Translations under genes and position numbers: made by a program
The notes under the pieces: model-generated
What the model was told of the DNA's origin: nothing
What the model saw: only the letters and a program-made list of their open reading frames with translations
Database searches by the model: none
Source: Ischnura elegans
Lineage: Eukaryota > Arthropoda > Insecta > Odonata > Coenagrionidae
Assembly (NCBI RefSeq): GCF_921293095.1
Contig: NC_060257.1
Coordinates: forward strand, 88,773,449-88,837,448
Length of the DNA: 64,000 nucleotides
Direction of reading: 5' to 3'
Shown: positions 56,950 through 64,000 of the stretch, in pieces
Layout: each line of letters opens with the position of its first letter
How positions within the stretch are numbered: position 1 is the first letter of the stretch

Positions 56950-57400
56950 GCTACTGGGCATGAAACTATCTTTTCAAGGCATTTAGAAATGGCACAAAGT
57001 AATGATATAGGGCGGTAAACACAAGGGGAAGACGGACTTTTGACTTTCTTAATCGGGCGAATAAGGGAAGATTTCCAAAGTGTGGGAAAAATTCCAGACA
57101 TCAGCGAAGGGTTGAATATTTCAAGTAGAGCAGGAGTCACAACTTCAGAAGCAACTTTCAAATATTTAACAGAGATGTCATCTATACCAACTGAATTAGA
57201 TTTCGACGCAGTGAGTACCTTACGCAGAGCGTCTGGCGTTAAAGTAAAAGTTTTTATCATTATAAGGCACAAAGGTGACAAGAGAAGGAAGGTTTGTCAG
57301 GCGAGCATCAGCTGAGTTCAGGGGAGGAATACCACTCGTTGCAAAGTAGTTGTTTAGTTCATTTAAAGAGAACTCGCTTACGATTGAATAGGAAGGAACA
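56950..57400 (-). mobile_element. LINE fragment: N-terminal part of reverse transcriptase
   Basis: Minus strand: DALRKVLTASKSNSVGIDDI, SVKYLKVASEVVTPALLEIF, NPSLMSGIFPTLWKSSLIRP, YRPISLLCAISKCLEKI. These are RT blocks 0-2 of CR1/Jockey-type LINEs. The piece upstream (57,235-57,400: FSLNELNNYF, NDKNFYF) is in another frame, so there is a frameshift near 57,235. The catalytic YADD region is missing. Ends: about 56,955 and 57,395, where another repeat starts. Confidence 0.85.
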
Positions 57401-59430
57401 CTCAAAATTAGAAATTGGATTTCGTTATTTTAAACCAAAAAGATATGAATGAAAAACACACACGCCAAATTTCAGAGCTCAAATTCGATTTTTAACCGAG
57501 ATAAGTAGCTTTAAAAGTCCGCTACGAGCTTTGGCCACGCCCACGACGCGAAACGTATTTCTATTGGCTGACGTCGTGTGACGTGTGAACCTCATGAATG
57601 CCGCGGGAGTTACGCTTGAAGAAGCCGTAAACACATTGGGTTCGTGGAAATAGCGGCCAAAAGTTTATCATCATGGTGAAAAAAACGTTAACTTTGCTCT
57701 TGCTGATTCTCGAAATGTACTGACATTATCAACCGGGGCTCGATGAACAATTTTTTTTGTCTTAAATAGAATCATTCCATTGAAATGAAACTTCTTAAGA
57801 TGAAATGTTTACAGTTTTGATAGAGACAGTAATCACGGCAATAGACCTCTGGACACCTATCAAGGTAAAGACCTTTCGGAAAAGTACGTGTAATTATTAA
57901 CCTAAGTGGTATAACACTTTGGCCGTATAATCTTGCATTTTTTTATTTCGAGCATTTAAAATAGCTGTCACTTGCCATGCAAGAAGAACGTATTTCGCAC
58001 CACTGCCATCTTGAATGACGTCAGCTTATGCAATAGTGTTGTTCGCGTCCGTGCGCATTACTGTAGAGGAGGTAAAGAATTAGTGATATTGTGGATATTA
58101 CGCCGTTTTTGTTGTCGTACGTATTTCGTCGATTTGTCGAAGCGCAGCTATAAGTATTGCATTGTGCCTATGTGCAGTAATACTAGTGGGAATGCCTCAA
58201 ATAAGTATTTTCACACGGTCCCCCAAGACGGTGAACGACGAACTGTTCGGATGAAAAAGTGCCGACGAATTTCAGTTTCTTGATTTATTACGGTACTTTC
58301 TAAGAAAACTCGAATATCATTAACTGAAGTAATTCTCTCTTGAAACTAGGGAAAGACTGGAGTTAACAATGTTAGAGTAACTCGAATATATGCTTTCAAA
58401 ACCAAATTAATAAGTACCGGAGAACCCTATAGCTCTTTGATAGGTAACAAATGTAATAATAATAAGCGGTTAGTTTTATCTCCTATATTTTTGCCGCCGG
58501 TAAAGAATGTAAGGAACAGCAACAGAAAAAGGGGTATTTGTTTATCCCACTAAGTTACTTAAAAGTGAAATTTTGAGCAAGTGGGCCACTTCGAAGAAGT
58601 TCCATATTATATTTTCCACACTTCAGGAAATACTAATTGTTAGGTCTATTAAATCGGAGATTTCACCGCTTAAAAATTTCATCAGGTGGTTCTACACAAA
58701 TAAATAACGGGAAAATTTGTTTACCTTAAAATGCCAAATAAAAAAGATACAATACCACTTAAGAGTAAAGTCTTCCGTACCCAAACTGGCTATGCAATCC
58801 TTACACGAAAGAGTCAAAACTTCGCTTTCGCCGCTCTCCTCCAAAAGACGGGCTTCAACAACATAGGCCTTCAATCGAACCTACGAATACGAGCACGGAC
58901 GTTGCATTCATTTTTATCACGCTTAACTTGCACGTAACCTATAGCATCATCGCCGTATTCTTCTCGTCCGACTCTATGTGAAAAAAAAAGATTTAGAAAC
59001 GTTAGCATCAACTAATACCCTAAGAAAATCAATTTCCAATCGTGGCGATATACTCACCTAGCCATCTTCACTCTCCGGGTCTCAGAATTTATGTAGTTAC
59101 TATTTCTACTTATGAATGTAAACATTGAGGCAATTGAGACTTTAGGCAAGTTTCTCGCGTCTCCCTTATCGAAACCAGGATCCATGATGCCCACAGAAGC
59201 AAAATAATATCCCTAGTAACTTTTTCACTCTTCGGAAAAGCACGTCACGGCGATATTATGTACACTTCGCAAAGAGAAACGCTAACGAAGTGCCGATCCG
59301 TGCTGAAGACCTTGCAAATACGCCGAACCCCCATGAATTTCATGGGACCGCCGCATGGTTGCATGAGCTGACGTCATATTTCCGTCAGCCAATGGAAATA
59401 CGTATTGAGGTGGGAGTGTCTGCTGATGAG
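57395..59430 (+). mobile_element. THAP-bearing DNA transposon remnant
   Basis: The left ~245 bp is the repeat also seen at 23,400 (CAAAATTAGAAATTGGATTT, CGTATTTCTATTGGCTGACG, GTGTGAACCTCATGAATG). A degraded inverted counterpart lies at about 59,330-59,420 (CATGAATTTCATGGGACCGC, CGTCAGCCAATGGAAATACG). AATAGACCTCTGGACA at 57,840 also has an inverted match at 59,560-59,576. A THAP fragment lies between. Limits are approximate. Confidence 0.5.
58150..58270 (+). pseudogene. THAP N-terminal fragment
   Basis: Reads RSYKYCIVPMCSNTSGNASN and KYFHTVPQDGERRTVRMKKC before a stop at 58,281. C-x-V-P-x-C, the following Thr-Ser-x-N, and F-x-V-P-x-D are THAP features. The conserved W after the basic stretch and the C-x2-H end are missing, so this is a partial exon. 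Confidence 0.65.
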
Positions 59431-60085
59431 AAAAGCCTCCTTTTCTTGCAATTAAAAAAATTTCCATGGAAAATTATTACATAAAATAAACGTTTTACGT
59501 ATCTATATATTTATCCTTATTGATTTTTTAGAACATATTTGAAGGCAAATTAAAATTTTGTCCAGAGGTCTATTATAGTGGATGCTTTAATTTGTGGAAA
59601 TAGCATCGTAAAATCCTTTACTTATTAATAGTTTTTTGTTTCCGGATGTAAATTATGAAATAAATTTAAAAATGTGCTATAGTTATAGTTGTTTTCTTGC
59701 TCTCTGTAGTGATAAAGTTCGGAGTTCTCTCTGTTTCGTTTGGGATTAGCATTCAAATATCGTTGGAACAGCATTTTTAAAGCAGAGGCCTTGCTTTGGT
59801 CAACTGTCTCCGGATAATAGGAAAATTGCATACTTTTTATAAACAGTATGCTGATATACTACAGTAAACACTTAGTACCGCAATATACTTTTTTCCACTT
59901 AAAATTCAGTTTATACACTAGAAAATGACTCCCAAAAGTCTCCCGAGTTTCGCGGGCAAAAAAATACCGCCCCCACTAATCTTAGGCCGTGACGTCATAG
60001 TTCAGTAGGAGTCCAAGATCCAAGCCCAGTAACTGCAGGTTTGGAAGAGCCACGTTGCGTTTAAAGGAGAACATGGCTAAATAAG

Positions 60086-60222
60086 GAAAAATTACAAGTG
60101 GTGCATTGTTCCTCTGTGCAATAACACCCCAGAAAAAATTTTCGTCTGCATTTCCACTGAGGAAATTAGAAGAAAAGCCTCGATGTATGCCGTCTGTCGG
60201 GATGAGCGTTACGGAAAAATAA
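60086..60222 (+). pseudogene. THAP N-terminal fragment, diverged
   Basis: Reads YKWCIVPLCNNTPEKIFVCI, STEEIRRKASMYAVCRDER. C-I-V-P-L-C and the basic/VCRD part are THAP-like, similar to the copy at 58,150. A stop codon follows after a few more residues. About 4 kb of THAP-like fragments thus stand in the same direction. Confidence 0.6.
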
Positions 60223-60239
60223 GAGTAAAATAAACGGAA

Positions 60240-61300
60240 TGATAAACCCGTGTGCTATGTGAGCGAAGATAACTTTAATATAAATAATATTTCCATATTT
60301 CATCGACTGAATAACTTGAAACTGAGATTTTTCGATAATTCGGCCGCCGTAGAATAAAAACTCAACTTCTCAACAAAAATCGAGATAGGTGTTTCTCGAT
60401 GGCTACGACGGACTCAAATTATTTATGGCACTTGTTCAATTTCAGTTACGGAAGGATATAGAAAATTCCATGATGTTCAAAATCAAGGGAGGAAATATGG
60501 AAATATAGAGCAACGTTGATCCTCATGCATTCGAGTGCCAGCCAAGAAGACAGCGTTTTCTTCTACTGTCGGCGTCAAAATGATGTGCCACTGTACTTTG
60601 CAAATTAATATCCTTGCTTCGCTGCATGCTATAATAATGAAATATACGTCATTTTAAAGGAAATTTTATCCTAAATTCTGATTTATTTTATTGAAAAAAA
60701 AAATTCAAAAATGTAGACACACCAGTGAAATAAATGACTCCGCGCACCGAAAAATTAGCCGTTTTGTCAACTTCATGAACTTTGTAACTCAACCTAGGGA
60801 AAACTACTACGTCTGCAGCATTCATCTTCCACAATAATTTACACTCATCGGTGCGGATTAATAAAATGGCTTTTGGGTATTTTTATAACTTATATTTTGT
60901 TATAAATTAATGAAAATATTTAAACATTATCTTGTCCCATAGTTTAGTGAGAATGTATAGGAGACGCATTAAAAAGGCAGTTGTAGATGGAAAAAGAATG
61001 GAATCCAGAGGTGGTGGAATGGAATCAAAAAAATGAATCGCAGCATTCTTTGATTTTATTCTACGGCGCGCCGTTGCTTGCTTTTCAGAAAAAGTTGAGT
61101 CACAAGAAGACTGTTCCATGTACCTTGATTTGGAAACTGTGAAGAAGAAGATATGTGTGGATCAGCAATTTCCATTTAGTTGCTTGTCAGGATAAACCAA
61201 GGATCCATTTAAATGTTGTCAGGCCATTGGATAAAGTAGGACTGATGTGCACCACAGGGGAAATGGGGTGTTTGAGGGAAAGTCAAACCCAAAGTTTCCC
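60240..61300. other. Unassigned DNA
   Basis: No recognised gene or paired repeat. A short frame near 61,117 (MYLDLETVKKKICVDQQFPF) is followed by stops and was not identified; it could be a further part of a decayed THAP element. Confidence 0.4.
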
Positions 61301-61311
61301 AAAGAATGTGC

Positions 61312-64000
61312 AGTAGGGCGGATCGCAAAAATCGATTTTTTTCAAATCCATCTGGCCCAATGAAAAAAAGTTGTGGGACCGATCAAAAATAAGGCCTGAA
61401 AAATTTGAGACCTCTAGGTGAACCCCTGACCCTCGCTCAAATGCAATTTAGGGGGGGAAGGTCGAAATTCGAAAAATATAGTACTTGATGGTCATTTCCT
61501 ATAGATTTTGCCGAGTTACTGCCCTTTTAGGGCAAAAATTTCGTGCATTTTGACGTATCTGCCACCATTTAGCCACAAAATGCCTAATTTGAGTCCGCGC
61601 CCGCGAAGAAATTATTCCAACGCCCACGCAGCGTCGCGGATACAAGAGCCGCAGGCCGATCCCCTCCCCTCCCCGCTCGCTTCTACCCCTCCCACGCCTC
61701 AAATACAGCAAAATTCATCCCGCGTAGGCTGCTAGGAGGTCATTTATCTTTGATAATATAAATCGGAAGATGGTAGAAGGTAATAAAGGAAGCTTAGTGA
61801 GACGACTTGTTCCTTATTAGGCGCCTCGTCGAGGTTAAACAAATCGATGTTACCAACTTTTAGAGAAGTGATGAAATATTTTTAGATCCGAGAACGCAGG
61901 AAATGAGCCTACGGTCCATGAAAAGGCCTCTAGAGTGGCTATAAAGGTGTGCGAACTATGGTGACGCTTCCCTTCCATTATGTGTGTGACTAAATAGATT
62001 TAGCGGTACAACAGGAAGTACTAAAACTTACGGAAAATGCGAACATGCCAAAAGTAGTGTTTTTGCTTAAGTACAAACCTGAAACACTTTTGAAAGAACA
62101 TTTGAAATTATGCGATATTTTTGCGTGTAAGTGGAAGAAGGAGCATAATGTTTCCCAATCCTAATGAAGAAGTATGTTGAGAAACCAGCGGATGAAACCA
62201 AAGATGATGGCTGCTGGATTGAGTCCTAAAGAAACTCGACAACTGAGGAAAAAAAATAGAATCGTCGGAGAGTGTTGAGTTGACATCGTCAATTCTTGTA
62301 TGGGGAAATAGTATCAACAATTTTCTTCATCAATTCATCCGAAGAAAATTAAACTAAAGAGAAATCGTCCGATTTTTATCTCTACGTTCCTCATCAAATA
62401 AAAATTCAGGACTAAACTCAAACTGGAACTTCTGCGTGGAAAATGCGTCTGCCATATGTGATAGAGCGATATGCAAGAACCAAGAAACAGCAATGACCGT
62501 CCCCGCAACTTTAGTTGACGCAAAAATCATAGCTTCGTAAGAAACATCCAAGGTAGCTTGCAAGAATTACTTACGTAGACAGAAAAAGATGCTAATTATT
62601 GTGAATACGAAAAGAGAGGTATCAAAGGGTGTCAACAAAGGGCTACATTTTTATGGAGTGAAAGACTATACTTTTGTCTGATGAAAAAAGGCAAGAGCAC
62701 TTATCAATCCAAGTTTAGAGGGGAATGTGTGATGTTAGTTGAAGAAACAGGGTCCCACTTTTGGGTTTGCCTCCCCCGTCGGAGGATTAGCAAAAGTTAT
62801 AAAATCTGCGATTCTCGATTCCTTTCCGAGTGAAAATTAGATACACAAAAATAAAAAGAATTTGAATGCGATGGTGATTACCGCCCAAAAAAGGGGCATC
62901 ATCCCTATGCTACAAGCATAATTCCAACATCCCTTGCTATGTGAGTAAACTTTCAGGATTCCCACCGGGTTAAATTTTCCATGATGGCAAAAGTTTCAAG
63001 CTCCGACTCGGGGCTCATCATCAGGGATAAATTTCGTTGAAACCCGAGAAGAATTTACCGACATCATTCGCCGGGAAAGCATCAAATCATATTTCATCCC
63101 TTATAGAGGTCTATTTGCTAATTGCACTATGTTGACTTAGATTTGCGGCATAAACATTGGGAGGGCAATCTAAGGACCGAATTTGCGTTGTTGCAAGTAT
63201 GCGTTTGGCGGCCGATCCGAGATTTTTTAAAGTGCTGGATTTTAATATCAACTTTAAGGACTACTCGCTGATGACATATTGGAGATAGACCACAGTATAT
63301 ATAGGCTACATCTGACCGTAGTGCTGTGGATTTTCAAAAATCTATTGATGAACTTTCAAATTTGAAGTTAAATATTTCTTTTTATTATAGATACGGACGA
63401 GAGATTCGTGAAGAAATTCACCAAAACTTTGTTGACAACAGCGAAAGACGAGGAAAGACACTGACATAAGAAATACAGATTGGAAAGCAAGTAATTGAAA
63501 AAATCTTTCGTGATTATTCCTCCAATGACGATACTGACACATTAAATATTTAGACTAACGAAGTAAGACGCTTTTGGTGTGAATTTTGGTGCATTTGGCG
63601 CGTGGGAGAAGCTTGCGGGGAGGGGACGCGAGCGGCTTTCGCCCAAAATCCATTTAATCACATCTGTCGGACAAAGCCGAAATTGGAGCGCATATCCGAA
63701 GTTAGCACACCTTTATAGCCACTCTAGAGGCCTTTTCATGGACCGTAGGCTCATTTCCTGCGTTCTCGGATCTAAAAATATTTCATCACTTCTCTAAAAG
63801 TTGGTAACATCGATTTGTTTAACCTCGACGAGGCGCCTAATAAGGAACAAGTCGTCTCACTAAGCTTCCTTTATTACCTTCTACCATCTTCCGATTTATA
63901 TTATCAAAGATAAATGACCTCCTAGCAGCCTACGCGGGATGAATTTTGCTGTATTTGAGGCGTGGGAGGGGTAGAAGCGAGCGGGGAGGGGAGGGGATCG
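61312..64000. mobile_element. Element with very long inverted repeats, cut by the window end
   Basis: Positions 61,657-61,952 and 63,705-64,000 are nearly perfect reverse complements (coordinates sum to 125,657), e.g. CGATCCCCTCCCCTCCCCGC, GGCGCCTCGTCGAGGTTAAA, CCATGAAAAGGCCTCTAGAG. The right arm is still matching at the last base, so the element goes on outside. The left terminus may be near 61,312 (AGGGCGGATCGCAAAAATCG). The 1.75 kb between the arms has only broken frames that I do not recognise. GC-rich compared with the rest of the window. Confidence 0.85.

Noticed and set aside
48830..64000. Search for the upstream exons of the ADAMTS-like gene
   Set aside because: No minus-strand exon with Cys-rich, spacer or TSR motifs was found, so none is reported; they probably lie beyond the right edge.

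Overview
This is a piece of an AT-rich animal nuclear genome, most likely from an arthropod. The grounds are a spliced gene with GT-AG introns, and satellites, SINEs, LINEs and pogo/Tigger, hAT, mariner, piggyBac-like and THAP-type DNA transposons packed against each other. I could not fix the species. No prokaryotic or viral gene organisation, rRNA gene, intact tRNA gene or CRISPR array was seen.

One host gene is supported. Ten minus-strand exons between 48,825 and 8,582 encode the C-terminal 608 residues of a secreted ADAMTS-like protein (THSD4/ADAMTSL6-type or a related ADAMTSL): the end of the spacer (YQYFLPL), a basic linker, six thrombospondin type 1 repeats (TSRs), a His-rich linker and a terminal PLAC domain with a stop codon. 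All splice phases agree from exon to exon, and the ten lengths add up to 1,827 nt, exactly 609 codons. The N-terminal part (signal peptide, first TSR, Cys-rich region) was not found between 48.8 and 64 kb and probably lies beyond the right edge.

Layout. 1-3,346: dimeric satellite. 3,347-4,146: piggyBac-type MITE. 4,200-7,960: two old, degenerate, reversed stretches of the same satellite around a ~30-bp minisatellite whose unit is the inverted repeat AGGTCA-N-TGACCT, the ideal EcR/USP ecdysone response element. 8.3-48.8 kb: the ADAMTS-like gene, its introns filled by nested elements. These include an hAT element (17,805-21,600) holding other elements, Tigger-like elements at 14.7, 21.7, 30.5, 32.5, 39.2 and 44.5 kb, two foldback insertions with 14-bp target duplications, a LINE with endonuclease and reverse transcriptase (33.9-36.8 kb), a truncated LINE (26.3-27.3 kb) and a mariner-type element whose end lies 11 nt from a splice donor. 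50-61 kb: at least six decayed THAP zinc-finger fragments in DNA-transposon remains, a 166-bp x 5 tandem repeat, a tRNA-Gly-derived SINE and a LINE fragment. 61.3-64 kb: one side of an element with very long, nearly perfect inverted repeats that run off the window end.

The gene product would act in the extracellular matrix (inferred from family). The rest of the window is mostly a record of repeated transposition. The points most worth follow-up are the ecdysone-element minisatellite, the foldback insertions with hammerhead-like motifs, and the THAP fragment cluster.
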